A stretch of 64,000 nucleotides of DNA, taken from positions 1 to 64,000 of the forward strand of contig CALSNK010000004.1 in NCBI GenBank assembly GCA_943787675.1, given 5' to 3'. The notes below the pieces were generated by a model. That model made no database searches and was not told where the DNA came from. It saw only the letters and a list, made by a program, of their open reading frames with translations. Positions within the stretch are counted from its first letter, which is position 1. Each line of letters opens with the position of its first letter. Made by a program: the position numbers and the translations under genes. Positions 43,938 through 53,517 of this stretch are shown one piece after another. Source of the stretch: an uncultured Pseudomonadales bacterium (GTDB taxonomy: Bacteria; Pseudomonadota; Gammaproteobacteria; Pseudomonadales; Porticoccaceae).

Positions 43938-44969
43938 CTAGGGTCTATCGGATTCTTGAGACAGAATAATCTGCCGATAATTATGCAGCCTAATGGGTAG
44001 AACCTTGCCAGCTTCGACGGCTGCTAGCAGCGCACAACCAAGCTCTCGGTCATGTTTGCAGTCACGGAATTTGCAAAATCCCAGATAGGGATGAAAATCA
44101 ACAAAGCCATCTATCACCTTGTCGGCACTTAGATGGGTTAGGGCAAATTCTCTAATTCCTGGGGAGTCAATTAATACGCCGCCCCCTTCGAGATGGAAAA
44201 GTCGCGAGGCCGTCGTGGTGTGAGTGCCTTTTTCTTTGCCCACAGACAGGGGGCCTATTTGCATATTGGCCTCAGGCTGCAAATGATTGAGCAGAGAGGA
44301 TTTGCCAACACCGGACTGGCCAACAAATATGGAGGTCTGATTGGCGAGATAAGACTGCAGTTCGGCCACACCTTCCCCCGTTTTTGCAGAGACCAGAAGA
44401 ACCTCATAACCAATAAACCTATAGTCGGTGATTAGCTGGTGTACGTCGGCGTAGTCTTCCTCTTCAAGCATATCGGTCTTGTTGAGAATGAGTACGGGTT
44501 TAATACCCTGAAATTCAGAGGCCACCAGATAGCGATCGAGAAGATTACTGAATGGCGTGGGCTTCGGGGAAAACACAATGGCGATACGATCAATATTGGC
44601 CGCTACGGGACGCAGCTTGCCATAGATATCGGGACGAATAAGTTCTGACTTACGCTCCTGACGGGCAACCACAACCCCATGGGGTTCAGCAGGACGCCAG
44701 ATAACCACATCGCCAGTCACCAAGCTTTCTAGATTGGCGCGCATATGGCAGCGAACAATACTGCCTTTATAGGGCGCTTCGGTACCCTCAATGTCTACCT
44801 GAGCACCAAAGTTAGTAATAACAGTGCCGGTAATTTCGGGGCCTAGGGCGTTGAGGTTTTGCAGGTCTTCTTCGCTGACCGACTTTTTGGCGGTGGCACG
44901 CTCGCGCCGTCGTTCCTGAATGGACTGGATACGATTTATCTGTCGATCATTAAGTCTGCGTTTGCTCAT
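43938..44969 (-). CDS. rsgA: Small ribosomal subunit biogenesis GTPase RsgA
   Basis: Circularly permuted GTPase that checks late 30S assembly. A basic N-terminus leads into an OB-fold (about residues 45-110). The G motifs appear in permuted order: NKTD, then GQSGVGKSSLLNHL, then DSPGIREF. The C-terminal zinc site is CKFRDCKHDRELGC. The 343-residue length fits. It is divergent from orn, as in many gammaproteobacteria. Confidence 0.96.
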   Translation of the reverse strand: MSKRRLNDRQINRIQSIQERRRERATAKKSVSEEDLQNLNALGPEITGTVITNFGAQVDIEGTEAPYKGSIVRCHMRANLESLVTGDVVIWRPAEPHGVVVARQERKSELIRPDIYGKLRPVAANIDRIAIVFSPKPTPFSNLLDRYLVASEFQGIKPVLILNKTDMLEEEDYADVHQLITDYRFIGYEVLLVSAKTGEGVAELQSYLANQTSIFVGQSGVGKSSLLNHLQPEANMQIGPLSVGKEKGTHTTTASRLFHLEGGGVLIDSPGIREFALTHLSADKVIDGFVDFHPYLGFCKFRDCKHDRELGCALLAAVEAGKVLPIRLHNYRQIILSQESDRP

Positions 44970-45084
44970 GTACCACTTTTACTCGTTGTAAAAAACGACC
45001 ATCACTGGTCTTATTGGCTGCAAGGATATAGCATAAACGTCCTCAGTAACATTTTGTAAGCAACCTCGATAAACAGGCCGCCCT

Positions 45085-45633
45085 ATGACAAATACCAATG
45101 CCCTTAATCTAATCTGGATTGATCTGGAAATGACCGGTTTGGATCCTCTTGTAGAGCGGATTATTGAGATAGCGACGGTGGTGACTGACGGGGATTTAAA
45201 TGTTCTTGCCGAGGGCCCTGCTCTGGTTATTCATCAGGATGATGCGTTACTGGATGCTATGGATGAGTGGAATACAAAACAGCATGGTGGCTCTGGCCTC
45301 ACAGAGCGGGTGCGCAATAGTCAGATTAGTGAACAGCAGGCTATGACGGCGACCATTGATTTCTTGCGGGACTGGGTGCCAGCAGGGCAGTCGCCGATGT
45401 GTGGCAATACTATTGGTCAGGATCGACGCTTCCTGGTGAAATATATGCCAGAGCTCGCGGAGTTTTTTCACTACCGCAATCTGGATGTCAGCACCATTAA
45501 AGAGCTGGCTAGACGTTGGAAGCCTGAGTTGTTAGAGGGGTTTACTAAGAAGGGTAGCCATCTGGCCATGGATGATGTGCACGACTCGATTGCCGAGTTA
45601 GCCTATTATCGCGACGTTTTTATTCGCCCTTAA
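45085..45633 (+). CDS. orn: Oligoribonuclease
   Basis: 3'-5' exoribonuclease that degrades RNA dinucleotides, including pGpG from cyclic di-GMP breakdown. DEDDh motifs are [10 protein letters not shown] (residues 10-19), the central [18 protein letters not shown] and [14 protein letters not shown]. The 182-residue length is standard. Its last 14 bases overlap the 3' end of queG on the other strand. Confidence 0.96.
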   Translation: MTNTNALNLIWIDLEMTGLDPLVERIIEIATVVTDGDLNVLAEGPALVIHQDDALLDAMDEWNTKQHGGSGLTERVRNSQISEQQAMTATIDFLRDWVPAGQSPMCGNTIGQDRRFLVKYMPELAEFFHYRNLDVSTIKELARRWKPELLEGFTKKGSHLAMDDVHDSIAELAYYRDVFIRP

Positions 45634-46732
45634 TAACGTCTACGTTAACAGATTCAAGCTTGAGCTTTTGCTGCTCAATTGCCCATTGCACATGTTCCCG
45701 TACCAGTTCAGAGGGATGGTCTGCTTTGGCTTCCAGCTGTTGCAGAATATCTGCAGACCCGCTGGCATTACCCAATCCAACCGCTAGATTACGCAACCAG
45801 CGCTCATGACCAATGCGGCGTATGGGTGAGCCTTCGGTCTTCTCTAAAAATTCCTCTGGCTGCCAATTAAATAGCGTCACCAGATCCGGATCATCAAGAT
45901 TATGCCTTGGGGCGAAATCATCTTCTTTGGTCTGAGAGGCAAAGCGATTCCAGGGACAGATAATTTGACAGTCATCGCAACCAAATACCCGATTGCCCAT
46001 TAAAGAACGCAGTTCCACCGGAATAGGCTCTTTGCTTTCAATGGTCAGGTAGGAAATACACTTCCGTGCATCCAGCACATAGGGTTCGGGAAAGGCATTG
46101 GTGGGACAGATCTTTAAGCAGGCGCGACAGTTACCACAGCGGTTTTTCTGTTCGCTCTGATCTGTCGGTAGCTGCAATGAAGTATAAATTTCACCAAGAA
46201 AAAACCAGGAGCCGGCCTTGTCATTGAGCAGCAATGTGTTCTTTCCAATCCAACCCAGTCCGGCCTGTTCCGCCAGTGGTTTTTCCATAACCGGCGCACT
46301 GTCTACAAAGGGTCGCTGCTTAAGGTCGAGCTCGGGTAGTTCGGCATCAATTTTATTGACTAGGGCCTTAAGGCGCTGACGAATCAATTTATGGTAGTCG
46401 CGGCCTAGGGCATAGCGGGAGATATAGGCCTTGTTGTCATTTTTAAGCACGGCCACCATATTGCGATCCGCCAGATAATCCATACGTACTGAAATAACTC
46501 GCACTGTGTGATCCACGAGCTTGTCGACCACATAGCGTTTATCCCCATGTTCACCCATCCACTGCATAGAGCCCTGAAAGCCATCGGCTAGCCATTTATT
46601 GAGATGTTCCGATGCCTGATTTAAATCCGGTTCGACAATGGCCACCTGCTGAAAACCCAGCTCAGCGCCCCATGCCTTAATTTTCTTGGCAAGGTCGGCG
46701 AGATGATCTTCTTCTGTAGGCTTGTTGTGCAT
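45620..46732 (-). CDS. queG: Epoxyqueuosine reductase
   Basis: Cobalamin and [4Fe-4S] enzyme catalysing the last step of queuosine synthesis in tRNA. Two cluster-binding motifs are [16 protein letters not shown] and [11 protein letters not shown]. The N-terminal part contains the cobalamin-binding domain. The 370-residue length fits. It is convergent with orn and divergent from nnr. Confidence 0.95.
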   Translation of the reverse strand: MHNKPTEEDHLADLAKKIKAWGAELGFQQVAIVEPDLNQASEHLNKWLADGFQGSMQWMGEHGDKRYVVDKLVDHTVRVISVRMDYLADRNMVAVLKNDNKAYISRYALGRDYHKLIRQRLKALVNKIDAELPELDLKQRPFVDSAPVMEKPLAEQAGLGWIGKNTLLLNDKAGSWFFLGEIYTSLQLPTDQSEQKNRCGNCRACLKICPTNAFPEPYVLDARKCISYLTIESKEPIPVELRSLMGNRVFGCDDCQIICPWNRFASQTKEDDFAPRHNLDDPDLVTLFNWQPEEFLEKTEGSPIRRIGHERWLRNLAVGLGNASGSADILQQLEAKADHPSELVREHVQWAIEQQKLKLESVNVDVIKGE

Positions 46733-46753
46733 GTGTTATGGGCTGTTCTGGAT

Positions 46754-46759
46754 TATAAT
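46754..46759 (+). promoter_or_regulatory. Candidate -10 element of the nnr-tsaE-amiB-mutL run
   Basis: Perfect TATAAT 30 bases upstream of the nnr ATG, in the only gap between queG and nnr. A TTG inside this region opens the same frame, but transcription starting here would exclude it. No strong -35 was found. Confidence 0.42.
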
Positions 46760-46788
46760 TGCGCCAATTTTACGGGGATATTCGCTTC

Positions 46789-48303
46789 ATGTCGCACACT
46801 CTTATTCAAGATGCCTTATTTACTGCCAAATCTGTTCGTGAACTCGATCGCCTAGTGATCGAAGAGCAGGGCATTCCGGGTATTATTTTAATGAAACGGG
46901 CTGGTCGGGCAGTACTGTCTGAGCTGCTTGATGCCTATGGTACGCCCAGTTTGCTCAGCGTATTCTGTGGCGCTGGCAACAATGGCGGCGATGGCTATAT
47001 TGTTGCGGCACTGGCCGCTGAAAAGAATATTGCTGTGCAGTGTTTTGAAATGGGCGGCACGTTAACTGCGGACGCGGTGCTGGCGAAGCAATTTGCCGAG
47101 CAGGCCAAGGTGCGCTTTTATCCAGCCGACAGCGATGTCGAATTGGATCAGGGTGTGGTTGTGGATAGCCTCTTAGGTACAGGATTAAACGGCGAAATGC
47201 GCCAGCCCTATGTCAATGTAATAGATTTGATTAACGATTGCGGACTGCCAGTGGTTGCGGTGGATATCCCTTCTGGCCTCAATGGGGATACAGGCGCTGT
47301 TGCCAGTGTAGCGGTGCAGGCGGATCTCACGGTGACCTTTATTGGCGCCAAGCAGGGGCTCTTTAGTGGTCGTGGTCCAGCGGTCTGTGGTGAAGTTATC
47401 TATGATTCTCTGGATATTGCAGATGATGTTTTCCAGCAGGTGGATGCCAGTGCCGAGTTGATGGATTTATTTGACCTGCTGGAACAGTTACCAGAGCCAG
47501 AGGTGGACGCCCATAAAACTCAGCACGGTCATGGCATGGTTGTGGGTGGCGATCATGGTTTTGGTGGCGCTGCGATTATGGCGGCAGAGGCCTGCCTTAA
47601 AGTTGGAGCTGGTGTGGCGAGTGTAGCCACCAGACCTGAACATGTTGCTGCAGCACTGGCACGTCAGCCGGAAATAATGGCCTGTGGTGTCACCTCAGGT
47701 CAGCAGCTGGAGCCCCTATTAGATCGCCCAACGGTACTAATCACGGGTCCCGGTCTAGGCCGTTCCTCTTGGTCTGAGCAGTTGATGCAAAAAGCCGTGG
47801 CCGCCGATCTACCGATGGTAATAGACGCCGATGGTCTGAATATTCTTGCAGAAGGACGTGTGGTGCCCAAGCCCGACGGTTCCCAGTGGGTACTTACGCC
47901 CCATGTTGGCGAAGCCGCTCGATTGTTGGGGGTTACCATTGCTGAGATTCAAGCAGATCGTTTCGCCGCAGTGGCGCAGTTGCAGAAAAAATATAATGCA
48001 GTGGTTCTACTTAAAGGCCCCGGGACTATTATCTCTGCACCTCAGGGCGAGCCGCTTAAGGTGTGCCCCTATGGCAACCCCGCGATGGCGACTGCAGGTA
48101 TGGGTGATATTTTGAGTGGCCTAATCGGCGGTTTGATGGCCCAGGGTCTGACGCCACAAATAGCGGCAGAGTTAGGCTGTTGTCTGCATTCAGCAGCGGC
48201 TGATATGGCGGCGCAGGAAAAGGGCTCAAGAGGTTTAGTGGCCTCTGACTTGCTGCCCTATGTTCGTGACCTGTTAAATAATATTGATCAGGAATCTCTG
48301 TGA
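46789..48303 (+). CDS. nnr: Bifunctional NAD(P)HX epimerase/dehydratase
   Basis: Repairs hydrated NAD(P)H. The N-terminal YjeF epimerase domain (about residues 1-215) has VFCGAGNNGGDGYIVA. The C-terminal ADP-dependent dehydratase of the ribokinase-like fold has VTGPGLG-type and NPAMATAGMGDILSGLIGG motifs. ATG at 46789 is chosen (504 residues). Its stop overlaps the GTG of tsaE. Confidence 0.95.
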   Translation: MSHTLIQDALFTAKSVRELDRLVIEEQGIPGIILMKRAGRAVLSELLDAYGTPSLLSVFCGAGNNGGDGYIVAALAAEKNIAVQCFEMGGTLTADAVLAKQFAEQAKVRFYPADSDVELDQGVVVDSLLGTGLNGEMRQPYVNVIDLINDCGLPVVAVDIPSGLNGDTGAVASVAVQADLTVTFIGAKQGLFSGRGPAVCGEVIYDSLDIADDVFQQVDASAELMDLFDLLEQLPEPEVDAHKTQHGHGMVVGGDHGFGGAAIMAAEACLKVGAGVASVATRPEHVAAALARQPEIMACGVTSGQQLEPLLDRPTVLITGPGLGRSSWSEQLMQKAVAADLPMVIDADGLNILAEGRVVPKPDGSQWVLTPHVGEAARLLGVTIAEIQADRFAAVAQLQKKYNAVVLLKGPGTIISAPQGEPLKVCPYGNPAMATAGMGDILSGLIGGLMAQGLTPQIAAELGCCLHSAAADMAAQEKGSRGLVASDLLPYVRDLLNNIDQESL

Positions 48304-48914
48304 CTGCTGAGGTGACAAAGGTTTTAGCGACGGCAAGTATTGAGCTTGCCGGCGAAGCGGCGATGATTGAGTTTGGAGCCAAGATAGCGAGAGGGCTTTT
48401 AATTGGCGAAGGGCTTTTAACTAGCGAAGGGCTTTTAACCGGCGAAGGGCTCTCAACTAGCGAAGGGCTTTTTGCCAGCGAAGGGCTTTTAATCGGCGAA
48501 GGGCTTTCAACTTCCGAGGGTACCCGAAAGCCTATTATTATGACCCTGCAGGGTGATTTGGGTGCAGGAAAAACGACCCTGAGTCGTGGGATTTTACAGG
48601 GACTCGGCCATGCCGGAAATGTAAAAAGCCCAACCTATACTCTGGTGGAACCCTATCAGCTTGCATTCGGAGCGGTGTATCATTTTGATCTGTACCGATT
48701 GACCGATGCAGAGGAGCTTGAATACATGGGGTTTGCCGATTACCTGACCGATGGCAAACTATGCTTGATAGAATGGCCGGAGCAGGGTCAGGGGTTTTTG
48801 CCTCAGGCCGATATTGGGATTCAGATCCGTCAGCTCGAAGAGGGCCGCTGTGTTACTCTATCCGCCTATTCTGCTTATGCCGAGCAGTTGGTCAGTCAGT
48901 TGGGGATGATCTAG
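48300..48914 (+). CDS. tsaE: tRNA t6A synthesis ATPase TsaE with an internal repeat insertion
   Basis: ATPase that activates the TsaBD complex. Walker A is QGDLGAGKTTLSRGIL (K91), followed by VKSPTYTLVEPY and YHFDLYRL, all typical. The protein is 204 residues against about 153 in E. coli. The excess is seven 6-residue repeats (residues 32-73, pattern G-L-L/S/F-x-G/S-E) inserted between the first helix and the strand leading to Walker A. The start is GTG overlapping the nnr stop. The insertion leaves all catalytic motifs intact. Confidence 0.93.
   Translation: MTAEVTKVLATASIELAGEAAMIEFGAKIARGLLIGEGLLTSEGLLTGEGLSTSEGLFASEGLLIGEGLSTSEGTRKPIIMTLQGDLGAGKTTLSRGILQGLGHAGNVKSPTYTLVEPYQLAFGAVYHFDLYRLTDAEELEYMGFADYLTDGKLCLIEWPEQGQGFLPQADIGIQIRQLEEGRCVTLSAYSAYAEQLVSQLGMI
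48393..48518 (+). repeat. 18-bp in-frame tandem repeat in tsaE
   Basis: Seven 18-bp units, each starting GGGCT and ending GAA or GAG. All are multiples of three, so the reading frame is kept. Units vary at a few central positions, so expansion is older or more diverged than in rseA. Confidence 0.95.
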
Positions 48915-48917
48915 AGA

Positions 48918-50282
48918 TTGAATATTAAGTTACAACAACGCATCACTAAACTCAGTCACTGGGGCGCCTTTTTCTCATGGATGGCGTCTGTGATTCTATC
49001 CAGTCCGCTCCTGCTGCTATCAAGTTCTGCCTCGGCAGCTGATATTGAATCGGTGCGAGTTTGGCGAGCGCCAGACAAGACCACACTGGTACTTGATCTG
49101 AGTGGTGCCGCTGATCACAAACTATTTGCTCTGCCAAACCCCAACCGTCTGGTGATTGATCTCAGCGACAGCCGGGTCAAAACACAGTTCGATAAACTCG
49201 ATTTAACCAATACGCCAATTGCGAAAATTCGCGCCGCCGTGCGCAACAAAACTGATGTACGTGTAGTGTTGGATCTAAAAAATACCGTCAGCCCAAAAAG
49301 TTTTAGTCTTAAGCCTAATGAGCAATACAGCGACCGTTTAGTGATCGACCTGTTTGATAAAAAGCGGGTAGTTAGTCGCTCTGTAGAACAGGTGGTCAAG
49401 AAGAGAAACCCCAAAATAGTCATTGCGATTGATGCGGGCCATGGTGGTGAGGACCCCGGTGCCCTTGGACCAAGGCGAGTCCGTGAAAAGGTTGTGGCTC
49501 TGCAAATAGCGCAGAAACTGGAAGTGCTTTTTGACAAGAACCCTTATTTTCAAGGGGAGATGGTACGCACGGGTGACTATTATATTGCACTGCCAAAACG
49601 GTCCAAAATTGCCCGTGATAAACAGGCTGACTTTTTTATCTCAATTCATGCGGATGCCTTTACTAATCCTAAGGCTCATGGCGCCTCGGTCTATGCGTTG
49701 TCTACTAAGGGCGCTACAAGCGACTGGGCAACGAAATTGGCAGCCAAAGAAAACCGGTCCGATGAATTTGGTGGTGCCAGCTCGCCAAGCGGAAATGCCT
49801 ACCCTGACTATGTGCAGGGGGTGCTGGCCGATTTAATTCAGACTGGCACGGTAAGGGATAGTCTGGATGCCGGTAAGTACGTACTTAAAAATATAGGTGG
49901 CGTCGCCAGACTGCACAAAAAGAAGGTTGAGCAGGCCGGCTTTATGGTACTCAAGTCATCGGTTCCCTCCCTGCTGATTGAGACGGGTTTTATTTCTAAC
50001 CCCAAAGAGGCGCGGGCTTTAAGTACGCGCAGCTATCAGCAAAAAATGGCCAATGCTATTTATCAGGGGGTATTGCAATATCATTCTGACAGTCCTCCCG
50101 TAGGCACTTTACTGGCCAAAAATGATGGCGCAATTGACCGCACTTATGTGATTACTCGCGGTGACACATTGTCAGAAATTGCGGCTCGCTATAACACCTC
50201 AGTGCGAAAAATTGTGCGCTACAATAAGATGAAATCCAAGTCTATTCAGGTTGGACAGAAAATTTTAATTCCCTCTAGTTAA
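48918..50282 (+). CDS. amiB: N-acetylmuramoyl-L-alanine amidase AmiB/AmiC type
   Basis: Periplasmic amidase splitting septal peptidoglycan. The signal peptide is at residues 1 to about 41 (ending ASA). The AMIN domain follows (about 42-145, VRVWRAPDKTTLVLDLSG). The Amidase_3 domain (about 170-385) has zinc ligands in AIDAGHGGEDPGA and the catalytic LIETGFISN. A C-terminal LysM domain (YVITRGDTLSEIAARYNTS) binds peptidoglycan. The TTG start is 3 bases after tsaE. Confidence 0.94.
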   Translation: MNIKLQQRITKLSHWGAFFSWMASVILSSPLLLLSSSASAADIESVRVWRAPDKTTLVLDLSGAADHKLFALPNPNRLVIDLSDSRVKTQFDKLDLTNTPIAKIRAAVRNKTDVRVVLDLKNTVSPKSFSLKPNEQYSDRLVIDLFDKKRVVSRSVEQVVKKRNPKIVIAIDAGHGGEDPGALGPRRVREKVVALQIAQKLEVLFDKNPYFQGEMVRTGDYYIALPKRSKIARDKQADFFISIHADAFTNPKAHGASVYALSTKGATSDWATKLAAKENRSDEFGGASSPSGNAYPDYVQGVLADLIQTGTVRDSLDAGKYVLKNIGGVARLHKKKVEQAGFMVLKSSVPSLLIETGFISNPKEARALSTRSYQQKMANAIYQGVLQYHSDSPPVGTLLAKNDGAIDRTYVITRGDTLSEIAARYNTSVRKIVRYNKMKSKSIQVGQKILIPSS

Positions 50283-50294
50283 AGGTTATAAAGC

Positions 50295-52136
50295 ATGTCT
50301 GCTATCAAGGTTCTCAGCCCGCAATTAGCCAATCAGATTGCTGCTGGCGAGGTGGTTGAACGCCCCGCATCTGTTCTTAAAGAGCTGGTGGAAAACAGCC
50401 TTGATGCCGGGGCTAAGCGCATTGATATTGAGATAGAGCAGGGCGGCGTTAAGCTGATTAAAATCCGTGACGACGGTCATGGTATTCCCGAGCACGAACT
50501 GGCGCTGGCCCTGAGTCGTCACGCGACGAGCAAAATTGATAATCTCGAAGATCTCGAAGCTGTTGGAACCCTGGGTTTTCGCGGTGAGGCTCTGGCCAGT
50601 ATTGCCTCGGTGTCGCGCTTGGCGCTCACCTCTAATTCTGGTGATAGCAGTGGCTGGAAAGCTGTATCGGAGGGCCGTGATATGGAAGTGGAACTCAAAC
50701 CTGCCGCTCATCCTCAGGGTACCAGCGTCGAGGTGCGGGATCTGTTTTTTAATACCCCAGCACGGCGTAAGTTTTTAAGAACCGAAGGCACCGAATATAA
50801 CCGTATCGATGACAGCATTAAAAAGCTGGCTCTCAGTCGCATGGATGTGGCCTTTAGTTTGCGCCATAACCAGCGCGCGCAGTTGACCTTGCGCCCGGCT
50901 AGCAGCCAGGCAGAGCAGGAAAAGCGGGTGGCAGATATCTGTGGCCCAGCGTTTATGAAAGACGCCCTGTATGTGGACAATGACCGCACGGGTATTCGCC
51001 TCTGGGGCTGGATGGGTCTGCCGACGTTTTCGAGAAGTCAGGCTGATCTGCAGCACTTTTTTGTCAATGGTCGAGCGATTCGCGACAAGGTGGTGTCTCA
51101 CGCCGTGCGCCAAGCCTATCAGGATGTTTTGTATCATGGCCGTCATCCCGCCTTTGTTTTGTTTCTGGAGATTGAGCCCGCTGATGTAGATGTTAATGTG
51201 CATCCCACCAAGCATGAGGTGCGGTTTCGAGACAGTCGATCTATCCATGGCTTTGTCTACAGCACGTTGCATCGAGCACTGTCTCAGGATCGACCGCAGG
51301 ATCATTTGCAGACTTCTGAGTCTGGCCTGAATACTAACCAGGATGCGGAGCAGCAGGCTGGACAGTCAACGATTCAGTTTCCTTCGGGTTCGCCTTTAGG
51401 CGCCCAAGAATCCCTATCAAACGTTCAAGGTTATTCATCCGGTCCGCAGGGGCATGGCTTTCAATCTCGACCGCAGAGCTTTGGTGTGAATACACCCATG
51501 GCGGCTTATCAGGGGCTCTATGCCACTGAGATGCCCACGGAAGAGGGCGATATTCCTCCAATGGGTTTTGCTGTTGCTCAGCTCAAGGGTATTTATATTC
51601 TGGCGGAAAACGCCCAGGGCCTAATTATTGTTGATATGCATGCGGCTCACGAACGCATTACCTATGAACGGATGAAAACCGCCTTTGATGATCAGGGGCT
51701 TGTCTCTCAGCCACTGCTGGTACCAGAGAGTTTGGCGGTCAGTCAGCGTGAAGCCGATATGGCCGAACAGAGTGGTGAGGTGTTTGCCCAGCTTGGTTTT
51801 GTCGTTGAGCGGGCAGCCAATGAAAGTATTATCGTGCGAGAGATTCCGGCTATTTTGCGGGGCTCCGAAGTTGAGTCTCTGCTTCGTGACGTTATCTCAG
51901 ACCTTATCGAACACGGCACATCGGAGCGTATTCGCAACCATATTAATGAAATTCTTTCGACCATGGCCTGCCATGGATCGGTGCGCGCTAATCGCAAACT
52001 CAGTGTGCCCGAGATGAATGCACTGCTGCGTGATATGGAAGCGACTGAACGCAGTGGTCAGTGCAACCACGGTCGTCCTACCTGGTCGCAGCTGACTCTA
52101 GATGAGTTGGATAAGCTCTTTTTGCGGGGCCGCTAA
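50295..52136 (+). CDS. mutL: DNA mismatch repair protein MutL
   Basis: Couples MutS mismatch recognition to strand incision. The N-terminal GHKL ATPase has [28 protein letters not shown] and GFRGEAL. A variable linker is at about residues 335-410. The C-terminal dimer domain has [12 protein letters not shown] at 447-458, matching the endonuclease motif DQHA-x2-E-x4-E except Q to M. The 613-residue length fits. It may itself nick DNA. Confidence 0.96.
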   Translation: MSAIKVLSPQLANQIAAGEVVERPASVLKELVENSLDAGAKRIDIEIEQGGVKLIKIRDDGHGIPEHELALALSRHATSKIDNLEDLEAVGTLGFRGEALASIASVSRLALTSNSGDSSGWKAVSEGRDMEVELKPAAHPQGTSVEVRDLFFNTPARRKFLRTEGTEYNRIDDSIKKLALSRMDVAFSLRHNQRAQLTLRPASSQAEQEKRVADICGPAFMKDALYVDNDRTGIRLWGWMGLPTFSRSQADLQHFFVNGRAIRDKVVSHAVRQAYQDVLYHGRHPAFVLFLEIEPADVDVNVHPTKHEVRFRDSRSIHGFVYSTLHRALSQDRPQDHLQTSESGLNTNQDAEQQAGQSTIQFPSGSPLGAQESLSNVQGYSSGPQGHGFQSRPQSFGVNTPMAAYQGLYATEMPTEEGDIPPMGFAVAQLKGIYILAENAQGLIIVDMHAAHERITYERMKTAFDDQGLVSQPLLVPESLAVSQREADMAEQSGEVFAQLGFVVERAANESIIVREIPAILRGSEVESLLRDVISDLIEHGTSERIRNHINEILSTMACHGSVRANRKLSVPEMNALLRDMEATERSGQCNHGRPTWSQLTLDELDKLFLRGR

Positions 52137-52140
52137 GGCA

Positions 52141-53130
52141 GTGAATAGAGACTCTCTGCCGACCGCTATCTTTGTTATGGGGCCAACCGCCAGTGGCAAA
52201 ACCGATCTGGCAATCGCACTGCGTCAACATCTGCCGGTTGAGTTAATTAATGTGGATTCGGCCCAGGTGTATCGCCAGCTGAATATTGGTAGTGCCAAGC
52301 CAGATGCAGAGACTCTGGCTGCTGCACCTCATCGACTGATTGATATTCGCGACCCCATAGATGTTTATAGTGCGGCAGATTTTCTCGTCGATGCCCGCCG
52401 TGAAATGGCAGAGATTACTGCGTCCGGGAGAATCCCGTTACTGGTCGGCGGCAGCATGATGTATTTCAAAGTGTTGTTGGAAGGTCTGTCGGAAATGCCA
52501 GAAGCCGATCAGGGTATTCGCCAGCAACTTGAGCAGCGAGCGGCTGAATCTGGTTGGCCCAGCCTCTATAAAGAACTACAGATAGTTGACCCAGAAACCG
52601 CCAGTCGCCTACATCCCAATCATTCTCAGAGAATACAGCGCGCCTTGGAGGTCTACCAGATAACGGGGACTCCCATGTCGGCTTTGCAGGCTCAGGCCTC
52701 CGTTGGTGGCTTACAGAATGACTACCAAATTCAACAGTTTTCCCTGATGCCAGAAAATCGCGGGTTGCTTCATCAACGCATAGAACAGCGCTTTCATAAG
52801 ATGATGGAGCAAGGTTTTGCTGAAGAGATGCAGGCACTGTTTAATCGTGGGGATTTACATGTAAACCTACCCGCCATTCGCTGCGTAGGGTATAGACAGC
52901 TGTGGGATTACTGTGCGGGAGACTGCACCTTGGATGAGGCGGTTGAAAAGGGCGTAATTGCCACCCGGCAATTGGCCAAGCGACAGATCACCTGGCTACG
53001 CAACTGGCCAGGGGCGACAGAAATAGCCGTTGATGACGGCAATCGCTATTACGGTCCAGAATATATTCTTAACCGGTGCTTGAAAAAGCTCGAGGAAGCT
53101 CCCATATACTATACTAAGGGGCAAGAGTAG
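52141..53130 (+). CDS. miaA: tRNA dimethylallyltransferase MiaA
   Basis: Adds an isopentenyl group to A37 of UNN-decoding tRNAs. P-loop [17 protein letters not shown] (about residues 11-27), [16 protein letters not shown] and the [10 protein letters not shown] motif are intact. GTG at 52141 gives an N-terminus matching E. coli MiaA (329 residues). An ATG at 52102 within mutL is an alternative. It precedes hfq as in most gammaproteobacteria. Confidence 0.94.
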   Translation: MNRDSLPTAIFVMGPTASGKTDLAIALRQHLPVELINVDSAQVYRQLNIGSAKPDAETLAAAPHRLIDIRDPIDVYSAADFLVDARREMAEITASGRIPLLVGGSMMYFKVLLEGLSEMPEADQGIRQQLEQRAAESGWPSLYKELQIVDPETASRLHPNHSQRIQRALEVYQITGTPMSALQAQASVGGLQNDYQIQQFSLMPENRGLLHQRIEQRFHKMMEQGFAEEMQALFNRGDLHVNLPAIRCVGYRQLWDYCAGDCTLDEAVEKGVIATRQLAKRQITWLRNWPGATEIAVDDGNRYYGPEYILNRCLKKLEEAPIYYTKGQE

Positions 53131-53220
53131 AATTCGCTCTGCGGTGAGACGCAATCCCACCGGACTTTTGCTGCGATAATTGCAGCACCCATTGAGTTTT
53201 CAATAACAAGGAGTAGTAAA

Positions 53221-53514
53221 ATGTCAAAAGGGCATAATCTACAAGACCCTTTTCTGAATGTCCTAAGAAAAGAAAGAATCCCAGTGTCTATATTTCTGGT
53301 AAACGGTATTAAGCTTCAGGGGCAGGTTGAATCTTTTGATCAATTCGTCGTACTGTTAAAAAACACTGTGAGCCAAATGGTCTATAAACACGCAATATCT
53401 ACAGTTGTTCCATCGCGCGTTGTGCGCCTGCCCGCTGCTAATGCAGCTGAGGGCGGATCATCGGATCAGGGATTTGACGATGATGCTGGCAATTATGGCG
53501 ACGACAACTACTAA
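53221..53514 (+). CDS. hfq: RNA chaperone Hfq
   Basis: Hexameric Sm-like protein pairing small RNAs with mRNAs. Sm1 motif reads [20 protein letters not shown] and Sm2 [12 protein letters not shown]. The N-terminus [10 protein letters not shown] is typical. The acidic, Gly-rich C-terminal tail gives 97 residues. It has a strong AAGGAG ribosome binding site and lies 4 bases before hflX. Confidence 0.97.
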   Translation: MSKGHNLQDPFLNVLRKERIPVSIFLVNGIKLQGQVESFDQFVVLLKNTVSQMVYKHAISTVVPSRVVRLPAANAAEGGSSDQGFDDDAGNYGDDNY

Positions 53515-53517
53515 GCG

